A stretch of DNA of 64,000 bases. It comes from Lactarius indigo. Lineage: Eukaryota > Basidiomycota > Agaricomycetes > Russulales > Russulaceae. This document shows positions 1 through 10,800 of this stretch, piece by piece. Made by a program: the position numbers and the translations under genes. The notes under the pieces are model-generated. The model was not told the origin of the DNA. It worked only from the letters and a program-made list of their open reading frames with translations, and made no database searches. Each line of letters begins with the position of its first letter. Positions within the stretch are counted from its first letter, which is position 1. Location: assembly GCA_025766275.1 (NCBI GenBank), contig JAFKAC010000036.1, forward strand, positions 1 through 64,000, read 5' to 3'.

Positions 1-620
1 TGATGAACAGCACACGAAGTACTACTCACAGTGACAAGAGGACTGTGGGGAGATAAGCTGGGTGGCTGGAAAGCCAGCAACAGGAATCTAGCAGAGTGAA
101 GCAAGAGTGTCTGGCACACAAGCAGTGAGAACTGATGTTGTTACATTGGAGGAAAGGGGCTTACCTGGCACACAAGCAGTGAGAACTGATGTGGACCAGG
201 AGCGTACATGGTACTCTACTTATACTCCTACAGAGTGTGACAGTAGTACAAGATAAGTAACGCTAGTCACAGAATACAAAGGTGCTATTGTTCTACAAAG
301 GGACAAAAGAGTGGACGCTTTGAGAACAAGGGAGAGGAGAACAAGAAGAGTCCAGAACTAGATGATATCATACTGACATCATAATAAAGATAATACCTAA
401 GTAAAGAACAAAGAAAAGTACAAGGGCGTTATACAACGCAGAGTCCGGATGTATGATGTCATACAAGTACAGTGATGTCATGGATGACGCAATGGTAAGT
501 CCAGATTGTACAGATCAAACAGTATCTAATCTACAAGTCCTGTATATCTAATCTAAAGCAGTCCATGCTGCAAGTCCGGTCCGTACGAGCCGCTAAGTGC
601 GCAAGGGTCACTTATCAACA
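1..620 (-). repeat. Copia-1 3' LTR
   Basis: The sequence begins TGATGAACAG and ends TTATCAACA on the plus strand, which is TGTTGATAA...TTCATCA in element sense. It matches the rejoined 5' LTR (6280-6489 plus 15667-16080) along its length and, in reverse orientation, 16455-17078. About five small indels fall in the first 90 bases and only two in the remaining 530. Inside it a 28-bp segment starting CTGGCACACAAGC occurs twice (from about 111 and 165). Confidence 0.9.
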
Positions 621-636
621 TCTCCCCGTGATCTAC
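621..636 (-). other. Polypurine tract of copia-1
   Basis: Directly inside the 3' LTR, the minus strand reads GATCACGGGGAGA before TGTTGATAA. The same purine run precedes the copia-2 LTR at 16442-16454. Position and composition fit the plus-strand primer. Confidence 0.6.
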
Positions 637-639
637 AAT

Positions 640-3600
640 CTAAGTGCACACAAGTCCCATGTCATCGTTGTGCTTTTGTAACAGGACACGCGGTAGTGAC
701 TTTGTGAAGCCGTCCGCAACCATATCCACAGTAGGAGTTCTAATGAGGGTGATGGTCCCCTTTTCGATGTACTCCCGAATGACATGATGCCGTATGGCAA
801 TGTGCTTAGACCGTCTCCCAGTGACAGGGTTCAGAGCCAAGTCAATGGCACCCTTATTGTCACCATGAAGTGGGATGGGGTCGTCGACCTCGTACCCAAG
901 TTCCGTGAGGAAGCTCTGATACCACGCAGCTTGGTTAGCCGCGTCGGTCATGGCCATGTATTCCGCTTCCGTTGTGTTTTGGGCAACAGTCTTTTGCTTG
1001 CGCGAAGACCAGCTTATTGCACCGTTAGCTAGTAGGAACACATAACCAGAGGTGGAGTGGCGGTCGTCAGTCTGATCAGCCAGACTGGAATCAGTGTAGC
1101 CGTGAAGGCCATCGCCATTGGTGCCATCGTAGACAACACGCATATCCATGGTTCCCACTAAGTAGGACAGGACATACTGCGCAAGTCGCAGATGTTGTGG
1201 TGAAGGATTCGCTGCGTACTGCGCCAGACGTGACACAGCGAAGGAGATATCTGGCCTAGTGCCAATCTGCACATAAAGCAGACTCCCAATCAAGGATTGG
1301 TAGTGGGAAATATCTGAGGCAGTTGCCTGGGACGTATATTTAACCAGGTGCTCATCAGCACCAGCGGGCAAGGGTGTGTTGTGTGGTGTGGCATCAGACA
1401 TGCCAAAGCGTTCAAGGACATCCTTGATATAGCCAGACTGATCTATTTCGATGCGTCTAAGGGAGCGGTCGCGCACAATGCGCATACCAAGATAAGACTC
1501 TATCTCCCCGAGATCTGTCATCTCATAGCGTTCAGACAAGTCCGACTTTAAAACGCTTGATACCACTCAGCGAGGGACCCAGTATAGTGATGTCGTCAAC
1601 GTAGACAATAACGAAGAGTGGATCATACCCCTCCCGTTGAGGCATCACATATATGCCAGCATCAGCAAACGTCCGCTTAAAGCCGAGTGCAGTGAGCACT
1701 CCATGGAATTGCAAGTTCCATGCGTGGGAGGCCTGTTTGAGACCATAGATCGCCTTAGCCAGGCGACACACCTTCGTCTCAGAGCCAGTGACAGTGAAAC
1801 CTTGTGGCTGCTCCATGTAAATCTCCTCGTCAAGCACACCATTGAGAAAAGCAGACTTAACATCCATCTGATGGATGTGCCAGTCCTCCAGCGCGGCCAA
1901 CGCCAGAAGTAAACGTAGCGACTCAAATCGTGCGACGGGAGAGAAGGTTTCATCAAAATCTATGCCAGGGATCTGCGTGAATCCCTTAGCCACCAAGCGA
2001 GCTCTGTAGCGGCCATCCGCTTTGAGCTTAAAGACCCATTTGGATTTTACTGCCTTGCGATTAGGTGGGAGATCCACTAACTCCCAAGTCCCATTCTTAG
2101 CTAGGGCGTCCATTTCATACTGACACGCCTTAGTCCACTCGTCTGCAGCTGCAGACCGCATGGCCTCTGCATAAGTTGCAGGGTCTCGGCCAATAAAAGC
2201 AGCAGCCAGTAACTCCGCATACCCCAGACGCCTGCCGCGCCATGCCGCATTGTCCGTATTGAAGTAACGCGGATTAGGGACAGGGGCACGAGCACTGCGC
2301 CTTGGTGCATTGTCCATCTCGCGCAACAGCTGACTACGCTGTGCACGATCCTCAAATCCCCCAGGCATTTCTGGTGAGGGAGGAGGGACATGGCGCATAA
2401 TGTGCGTTGCACTAGGACGCGGCGGGGGTGAAGTGGGAGTGGTCTGCTCACGTTTAGGTGTGGTGGGCAGGGCTGGCAGAGCAGGTGGTGGAGTGGTGGG
2501 GCGTGGTTGGACTTGTGGGGGGTCTAGGAGCTTTTCAACATCCTCCTCCTCACTACTACTGGAGTGTGCAGGGGAGGGGGCTCGCATTGGTGGTAACGCC
2601 GGCGGGTGAGGCACGGCAGTCACTGTTGTGCTAGGCACGACTGGTGGTGAAGGTGTGGGGTGTGTCTCAACACCCTGGAGGGACGGAAAGCTACTCTCGT
2701 CGAATGTCACATCCCTGGACACTCTGACGGAGCGGGTTGAGCGGTCCCAGAGCTTATAGCCCTTAGATTCGGGCTCAAACCCGATAAGCGTGACCTCAAT
2801 GGCCTTTGCATCTAATTTGTGACGCTTATCAGCGGGTACGTGCATGTACCCCTTGCATCCGAAGACGCGAAGATGTGAGACATCAGGCACTTTGCCAGAG
2901 TGCCAGAGCTCATAGGGAGTGCGCCATTTAAGTCCACGGACTGGGGAGCGGTTATAGATGTGCACAGCTGCGCACACTGCATGCTCCCAGAAGCCTTTAG
3001 ACATGCCAGCTGTGTGAAGCATGGACATTGCCTTATCCATAATGGTGCGGTTAAACCGCTCGGCTTTCCCGTTGGATTGTGGTGAACCTGGCATCGTGAG
3101 GTGATGCTCTATCCCTTTCTGCTTGAGAATGTCCTGCGTGACACTTGACATGTATTCGCCACCGCGGTCAGAGTGCAGAGCGCGCAGTTTATGGCCAGAC
3201 TGGGTTTCACCCCAAGCCAAATACATCTGCAGCGACTTAGCAAACTGGTCCTTCGACTTAAGGAAGTGGACCACAGTGAACTTAGTGTGGTCGTCTATGA
3301 AGGTGGCTGTATACGTCGAGCCTTGCAGGGACTGAGTTTGCATAGGACCGGCGAGGTCACTGTGCACAATCTCAAATTGACGAGTTGTCCTCTTGGTGGA
3401 GGATGCAGAAAAGGGTTGGCGAGTGGATTTACCCATCTCGCACCCACGGCAGACTGTGTGGGCCGTGGTGGAGCTATCTATGTCCATGCCAGTAGTGGCA
3501 GAGGGACCATGCGCCTTTAGCGCTGCAGAGGATATGTGTCCCATGCGTTGATGCCAGATATCAAGTGTGGCAGCACTTGATTTTGTGTGGGTGTTGAGGC

Positions 3601-5498
3601 CGACGCTGGCTGCGTCCAACCAGTATAGGTTGTCCTCAAGGTAGCCTTTGGCCACACACTTTTGGTTGACAGATATTTTAAATGAGCCACTGTCAAAGGC
3701 AATCTCAGCACCCTTTTGTGCTAGGGCGCGCGTGGACAAGAAGCGCGTTTTCACTTGTGGTAGGTGTAGCACATTACTGAGGGTGATAGAGATACCCTGG
3801 CTCGTTGTAAAGACGACAGACCCGACACCCACTTGGTCTATAGTGGACTTGTCCCCTAGGCGTACAGTGCCTTTAGTTGGGGTATAGTCCTTGAAGTCAG
3901 ACCGATGTGGTGTAATGTGGTGTGTAGCACCACTGTCCATCATCCAACGCACACGCAAGGCAGCATACAAGGCAACACCAATTGATTCAGAGGCCCAATC
4001 TATCTTGGGCTCTACGACCTCTGTGATAGAGGCGGTGGTAGGTACTAGGACATGACTATTGGCAGCCTTGTTGCCTGCTTTCTCCTTCTCCTTTGCATCA
4101 GCCTCATCCTTCTTCCTCTTCCTGCAGTCAGGCTTGATATGGCCCTTTTTGTTGCAATAGTGGCAAGTCAGACCAGAGTGGTCCTTCTTGCCCTTCTTGC
4201 CCGTCGACTTGACGGGGGCCACCTTGTTGAGGGAGGAGCCAGAGGGCCCAGCACGGCGAGCTTCTTCCGACACTATGCGCGCTATGATCTCAGCGTGCTT
4301 GAGTGCAGAAGGGGCCCCACTAGCGAGGATGGTTGAGGCCAACACCTCATAAGAGGGCGGCAGAGCGTGGAGGAGAATGAGACAGAATTGAGTATCAGTG
4401 ACACCCATCTGTGCATTGGAAAGGGCAACCCGCAGCTCATTGAGCTTGGCCAGCTGAGTGGCCATGGGTGCAGAGTCGTCAAGGCGGGCTTGTGTTAACT
4501 GGATCCACAAATTGAAGATAGTGGTGCTGCCCGAAGCACCAGCATATACGTCTCTGAGTTTGTCCCACTTGGCTTTGAAGGTGGGATAGGCGGCGTTGTC
4601 GGCGACGAGGGAGTAGACGTCAGGTTTGAGGTAGAGGCGGAGGTACACCTTTGCCCGACGTTGTACTGAGTCCCATTCGTCTTGAGGGACATCGACTGGT
4701 CCATGGTGGAGGGTGAACACATCCTCTGCTTCATGCAGCGTGAGGATGGCTTCAATCGTCCCAGACCACTCATTCCAGTGAGTGCCGTCAATGTTGAGAC
4801 GCGACTGTTAAAGTCACATGTCTCGTGGGATCTGATTGAGTCAGCCCACATACTATATACGGTATCTGTCCCTTATGGACTTATGGACATTCCGGACTCA
4901 TACGGACCGCTTTTGTTTATCTTTATTGTTAGATCCATATATGGTTCTTATTGTTCTTTCTATAGTTAAGATACCGGTATTGTCTGCTTTAGGCAGCTAT
5001 TGTTCTCAGCCATCCAATGGCGTTTCTCCCTCTGGCGCACAGACCACCTGCATTGTGTTTGGGTCACCAGTGCGCACAGACCATCATTAGCTAAGCGTCC
5101 TGTATATAAGGACTGCTGTTTTCGCCTTTACACTTCAGAGTTCCCTTCACCTCTGAAGTGTAAGTTCCCTTCTCTTTACTTCTCTTATTACCTTACTCAT
5201 AGGCGTTGCTTCTCTACAGTAACTTGTCCTCCTAGGTATGCAGCTGTAATAGAGTTCCCTTCACCTCTGAAGTTAACTTGTCCTCCTAGCTGCCCAAGCT
5301 TAACACTTTGCTTGTTAGTTCTGCGCTTCAACAGTCAAACTGTTCAAGGCGAATGCCAGAAGGCATGCCGAACGTTGCGCCATAGGCAGCAGAGATACGT
5401 GTGGAGGGTGTGGACCCAGTGGGGGGAAGCGCAGAGCCCCCCGCAGTAGCAGTAGCACCGGCAGCAGCGCCAGTGGGAGATGGTGCGCGAGAAGACAT
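640..5498 (-). pseudogene. Copia-1 gag-pol polyprotein, interrupted and frameshifted
   Basis: This encodes Gag, protease, integrase, reverse transcriptase and RNase H, which copy the element RNA and insert it. The start is ATG at 5496-5498 (MSSRAPSPTG). The first 55 or so codons run to about 5334, then 4806-5333 is foreign sequence, and the frame resumes with LNIDGTHWNEWSG. Visible in order are a CCHC knuckle (TCHYCNKKGHIKPDC, about 4120-4165), a protease motif DSGATHH, integrase zinc-binding and DDE residues (DLAGPM, DRGGEYM, KAERFNR), the RT box YVDD at 1592-1603, and RNase H ending MGLVCT at 640. An extra A in the run at 1546-1549 throws pol out of frame, and the rest (640 to about 1546) reads in the next frame. 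It would otherwise be a single long ORF as in most copia elements. Confidence 0.88.
4806..5333 (+). repeat. Solo-LTR-like insertion in copia-1 gag
   Basis: This 528-bp block breaks the gag frame. It starts TGTTAAAG and ends CTTCAACA, an inverted pair that extends to 11 bases if the flanking GAC and GTC are counted. On the plus strand it has a TATATAA box at 5102-5108 followed by a pyrimidine-rich region with a duplicated GAGTTCCCTTCACCTCTGAAG segment, the layout of a promoter-bearing LTR. No target duplication is seen (flanks GCGAC and GTCAA). It could instead be a small inverted-repeat element. Confidence 0.5.
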
Positions 5499-6279
5499 TG
5501 GGATGATTTATCTATCGCCGAGGAGCAGTCAGCGACAGTGCTTCATAGTTGCAAGACAAAGATAGAGGGGGATACCACTCCTGTCTGTGATTCTGTAAGG
5601 CCAGAACGCTAACGCGTCCTGCCTCCTGATAGTATGCCAGTGATACAAGGGCTAGGCCCAGGTTGGAAGAATCCCTTTGCCATACCATGAGCTAGCTGCC
5701 AGCCAGGATGTGTCTAAGACACAGCTCAAATGGTTTGCGTCAGGGGGAAGGTGAAGGGAATGCTTTCAGAGCCCAAGGCTGTCTACCTCAGCCTCCTCGG
5801 CCTGTTGGTTGCCTCATCGCCACAAGTGGCTTTACTGAATCCTTTCCCATTGCCGCTACAAGGCAGGTATCTGGTTGCAGAACACCATAGTGGTGAACAC
5901 CCCCCAGAGCCTGAACCAGGTTTTACACTCCCATGGTGAGGAGATCCTGCGCCCAGTGTGGAGCACCAGAGACAGCTGGCGCTAAGCTCCACAATACACA
6001 GCCCAGTGGGCCATGCACGCCTGGATATTTTGAAGTTAAGGGGCTACCAGACCCAGTCTCCTTGCGCATAGCACAGGGGCTAGGAAAACAGTAGGGGTGA
6101 AAGTAGGACTACTGGGCAGTACATGTACAGGAGGTTCCTTAGCAGAGACAAGTGGCGCCCCACTGCTCTCTGCCTTGGGCAAGGCTGGTAAGGCCCCAGA
6201 CAGACCTTAGCCTGGTGTGTCCTCCTAGGAAGACAGTGACCAGCCAAGTGGAGTGGCTAGGGCACCAGGGCCCATAACC
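5499..6279 (-). other. Long untranslated leader of copia-1
   Basis: About 780 bp separate the 5' LTR from the first gag ATG. No convincing coding frame is seen in it. The segment ends at the primer-binding site next to the LTR. Confidence 0.6.
6265..6279 (-). other. Copia-1 primer-binding site, initiator-tRNA type
   Basis: Directly next to the 5' LTR the element-sense strand reads GGTTATGGGCCCTGG. Its complement, CCAGGGCCCATAACC, looks like the anticodon arm of initiator tRNA-Met with CAU in the loop. Drosophila copia is known to prime from an internal fragment of that tRNA. The match to the host tRNA is from memory. Confidence 0.75.
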
Positions 6280-6489
6280 TGATGAACAGCACACAGAAGT
6301 AGCATACTCACAGTGGACTAAGAGGACTGTGGTGAGATAAGCTGGGTGGCTGGAAAGCAGCAACAGGAATCTAGCAGAGTGAAGCAAGAGTGTCTGGCAC
6401 ACAAGCAGTGAGAACTGATGTTGTTACATTGGAGGAAAGGGGGCTTACCTGGCACACAAGCAGTGAGAACTGATGTGGACCAGGAGCGT
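6280..6489 (-). repeat. Copia-1 5' LTR, left part
   Basis: This part begins TGATGAACAGC and matches bases 1-208 or so of the 3' LTR. It ends with GCGT at 6486-6489, which recurs at 15663-15666 on the far side of gypsy-A. Confidence 0.9.
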
Positions 6490-7763
6490 TGTACGGAGTG
6501 TCGTCTGTGTGAGTCCAGTGGCGGAGTGGATTCCGCGAGAAGGTGTTTGAAGAGACGAGAGCTTGAGTTGTGATCGTTCAGCTCGAGCCAGAGTGTGAAT
6601 AATTGTATGAAGTTCTGGAATGAGGGGAAGAGCCAGTGGAGCGGCCTGGGCGACTGAGAGTGACACGAGGAACTGAAGGCGGCAGGTGATAGCTAGTTGT
6701 CAAAGTCGATGAGTTGAATTTTTGAATGGATCCGAGAGCTACGACTCGGTGGCGGAAAGGGAGGGCGAAAGCGGCGTGTGTGGAAGACGAAGCTAGGGGA
6801 ATGGCTTGATGACGAAGGCGGGCGTTCGGCGATGACGATAGGCGTTTTTAGCGGGAGACGAGGGCGGACGTGTTGCGGTGTGATGGAGAGACTTAGCGGC
6901 AGACTAATAAAAGTAGAGGGAAAGACAGTGATATTCCTGAGTCGGAGAGAACGTCTTAAATACATGTGGACCAGTATACGACGCGTTCTGAGACTAAGTC
7001 GAACGTATAGTGCGAGTAATGGTAGAGGGACAGAGGGGGAACAGAAGGGACGGTGAACGAGACGATGAACGGAAGGTGGCATAGGTACGAGCCAGCAAAG
7101 GAATATGGGCGCGACCATGAGGAGAGCACCCTTCAGAATCTAAGTAAAAGGAAGCGAGTATAGGAGACAACAGACAATAAGAAGATCGGAACGCTATGAC
7201 ACACGACAATGGGAATCCTTCTCCGACTCCAACGGCGGCGCAGAGGCTCGCGTGATCTTCATCGGCGTCTTGTGGGTAGGAGAACTGACCGGGTGGATCG
7301 GTGAGAGACAAAGGGGCGGAGACATAGGTTAGTGGAGTGATGGAGAGAGGTTTGACAGGTTGAAAGAAAGCCTCTGCGATCGACGCAGAGGCAGCCGACA
7401 GGACGAAAGGAGTGCTCGGGCAGGGCGTCCGAGGCATGTCGTCTGGTGGCATTTCACTGGTGTCTGGGGTCAGACAGGACAGCGGCGACTACGAGAGGCG
7501 AACGGGAAGGACGATGAGTGAGACAAGAAACGACGAGAATAGGGACTCAGACGACGCGGCAAGACTTGGATTATGACTGGGTATTAGCATATGAGAAGGG
7601 GAATGAGGGAACGATGAGAACGAGGCAGGAGGGAGCGGAGACCGAAAATGTGAACGGCGACGAGTTGACTCGAAATTGGGTGGCTGCAGTGGCTGAAGGA
7701 TTCGGTAACCGAGTATGGCCGAAACTAGGCGATTTCGGGCCCAGAGCCCGAGGTATCCTTACA
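6490..7763 (-). repeat. Gypsy-A 3' LTR (1274 bp)
   Basis: It is the same length as 14389-15662 and differs from it at 11 positions that I found by eye, with no indels. All 11 are transitions at CpG. The pyrimidine run just right of it (CCTCCCGGGG, 7764-7773) would be the polypurine tract on the element strand. Confidence 0.95.
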
Positions 7764-7890
7764 CCTCCCGGGGGGTTAAAATCTTGACCGTCCCCGGTCA
7801 AGCGTCTTCTTCAGTGTTTGTGGGGCTTGAGCTAAGTGAAAGGAGGTCCTCAGGGCTCAAGAGATCCTCGATTGGGATGAAGGCGTTAGA
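7764..7890 (-). other. Gypsy-A 3' untranslated segment
   Basis: This is a short non-coding stretch between the pol stop and the 3' LTR, containing the presumed polypurine tract. Confidence 0.6.
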
Positions 7891-10800
7891 TCAGGAGTGA
7901 TAGGGAATGAGGCGAAAGGCGGCGTAGCGTAGTTTGGATACCGCACCGTCGAGTTCTGCAAGGCGGTATGAGCCGTTCCGGGAGTTAGTGAGCACGACCA
8001 TCGGGCCAAAGTACCGTGGTTTCGTTTTGCGGCTGTGTTCGCTCTCGACCGCCGAGTTTCGTACCAGAACCAACTCTCCTGGTTTAAAGGAGGGGTTCTT
8101 GATCTTGTGAGCGTATCTACGCTCGAAATCTTGGGCGGACGAGAGACAACTTTTGAGGATGTTGTCTCGAATGGAGGCGAGATCTTCTTCCCGAAGTTGG
8201 AGTTGGCGTGCACGAGTGATAATGAGTTCGTCGGTGGTCATGGGCTTGGTGAGGTCGGGGATGAGGAAGGTCGCAAGGGTAATGTCGAAAGGAAGGAGGG
8301 GTTCTACACCGTGAGCCATGTAGAAGGGGGAGTAGCCGGTGGACTTGCGGATGGTCGCGCGGTCGGCCCAGAAGATGTGAGGTACAATTGACGGCCACTT
8401 AGAGATGTTGCCTTCGCAGGTTTTTACGAGAGACTCCCTGATGGTGCAGTGCTGTCGTTCGACGATCCCGTTAGCCCGAGAGTTATACGCCGAGATTCGA
8501 ATGTGTTTGATGCCGTACTTCCCAGCCAGCCAGTCCAGAGCCGCAACGAAAGCCGAACCGTTGTCGGTGACGATTTCTTCAACTGCTCCCCACCTACACA
8601 AGATCTCCTCGAAAATGAAGTTGCCAAGGGTGTGTCCAGTCTCAGTCCGAAGAGCGCGCCACTCGGGCCAAGCGGTGAGCGAGCAACGAGCTTGTACGAT
8701 AGCATGGAAGCCACCAGCCGGGGTCATGTGCATGGTGTCGATATAGGCTTTGCGAAAAAGAGGAGCTGGAGTGGCGACGGTTGGAGGAATGCGGATTTTT
8801 GTCTCCTGGCGAAGCTGACACTCGTGGCAGGTCTCTACGAACCACTTGACGTCGCTATCGAGGGAGGGCCACCAGAAGCGGTCAGCGAGGAATCGGCGAG
8901 TGGAATAAATGCCTTTGTGACCAAGGTCGTCGTGTGCTGCGCGGACGATGTCGAGGCGTTGAGAAGGGATGATGACTAGTTGATGTCGGCCTTTGTCGCC
9001 GCGCCGCCAAAGCCTGCCGTCGAGCAAAAAGAAACGCCTTGCCCGGTTGATAAATGAGTTGAACGTGTTGCCAGAGAGCCCCGCGGGTCGCTTGAGAGAG
9101 GAGAGGTATTGACGGATTTTGAGCAGGTCGGTCTCAGCGCGGTGGAATTGGTCGGAAGATGGAAAGTCAGAAGAAACTGGAGCGTCTTGCGTTTCAGTAG
9201 AGAGAACGAGGAGAGTAGCGTTGCCGAGCTCAGTCTTCAACTTGTTGGCCCAAGTCGTCGCCCAGACTCCGAGACAAAGGGTCTTGTCAATCCACTCCTC
9301 TGGATCGTCTTCTTTGTCAACTTCTCCTTCAGCCAGTTCGCGGCGAGATAAACCGTCTGGGCCTTGATGCTTTTCTGCAGGGACGTGGACTAGCTTGAAA
9401 TCGAACAAGAGAATAGCCGCGATCCACCGATTGATGGCGGCGTTTGGCTGAATGTCAGGGTTAGCGAGCATCCCTTTGACGAATTGAGCGTCCATCTCGA
9501 CTACCAGGTTGCGCACTCCCACGAGGTGTAAGCGAAGCGCACGAAGAGCCCGAAAGAGACCGTAAAGCTCGATCTTGGCTTGGGAATAACGGGCTTCTCG
9601 GTCGTTCCAGGAAATGGAGCCGAATCGTGCAGGGCGGCGCTTGCCGTCTTCGCAGTCTTGCGAGAGTATCCAGCCGACGCCGCGGAATGATGAATCGACA
9701 GCCAAGTAGACTTTGCGGTCGGAGGCGTAGTCGATAGTGATAAGAGCAGTGGAGGAAATGATGGCGTCTTTGAGAGCTTGCATGGCTTGCGCGTGCTGAT
9801 CGTGCCAAGCGAAGGCTTGACCTTTGCGGGTAAGATTGACTAGAGGGCGTGCGATTGATGAGTAATTACGGATCCAGACCCGCATGTAGCCAGTGATGCC
9901 TAAGAACGCCCGAACGTCAGTTAGTGATTTGCAAGGTGGCCAGTCTCGGATTTTAGCGATTTTCGACTCATCGGGAACACGGCCCTCATAAGTGCACTTG
10001 TGGCCGAGGATAACAATTTCAGGGACTGCTATAAAGAGCTTTTTAGCGGAGACAGTAGATCCGGCTCGTCGGAGGCGGTGGAGTATGCGATGAACGTCTA
10101 CGAGGTGCTCCCAGATAAACTTGCGGATGCCATCGTTCCCGGGAATGGTTTCGTAGCCGCCGTCCGAGGTCTCGTAACGTGAGGCTGGGCCCTTGATGCT
10201 ACAGTCATCCATGAATGGCCAAGCAACATCCGGGATCTCAGGCTCTAGAAGGAATCTGACGTCTTCATGGAAGATGGCGATGGCGTTCGTCCAGCCTTGA
10301 GGGAGGCAAGTAAGCCGAACAGCGCCGATGGGGGACTGAATAGTAGTGAGATCGCGAGAAGCAATGTCTAACGTTCGGTGATCGTAACCGACAAAGAGAT
10401 CCAACATCGAGTAACAAGCGCACCCAGCCATGGCTTCGATAAGCTGCTCAGCTAGAGGAGGGACGCCTGAGTTGTGAATAGTGACTTCGTTTAGCGGCTG
10501 AAGATCGTGAACCAGGCGGAGAGCACCGCTCTTCTTCTTCACACAGAACCACCGAGAACGATAAGACGCGTCTGAATGCTCGTAGACTCCCGCAGCGAAC
10601 TTGTCTTTGAAGATCTGGATGACCTCGTCCAAGATCCCTGATGGAATAGGGATGTTGCGTTGCGCCCATGGTACGTGCTCGATAACGGGGATCTTTACCG
10701 GGGAGAAATAGTCATCCCGGAAACGTCCTTTCTCTGCTTCAGTCCAGGCTAGACCCAACTCGTTGAGCTTAAGTACATGGTGTAGCAGCGTCAGCTCCTC

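Noticed and set aside
784..2609. Plus-strand open frames across copia-1 pol
   Set aside because: They are shadows of the minus-strand pol with no recognisable domains.
6265..6279. A tRNA gene fragment
   Set aside because: Only the anticodon arm is present and it lies exactly at the primer-binding position of copia-1.
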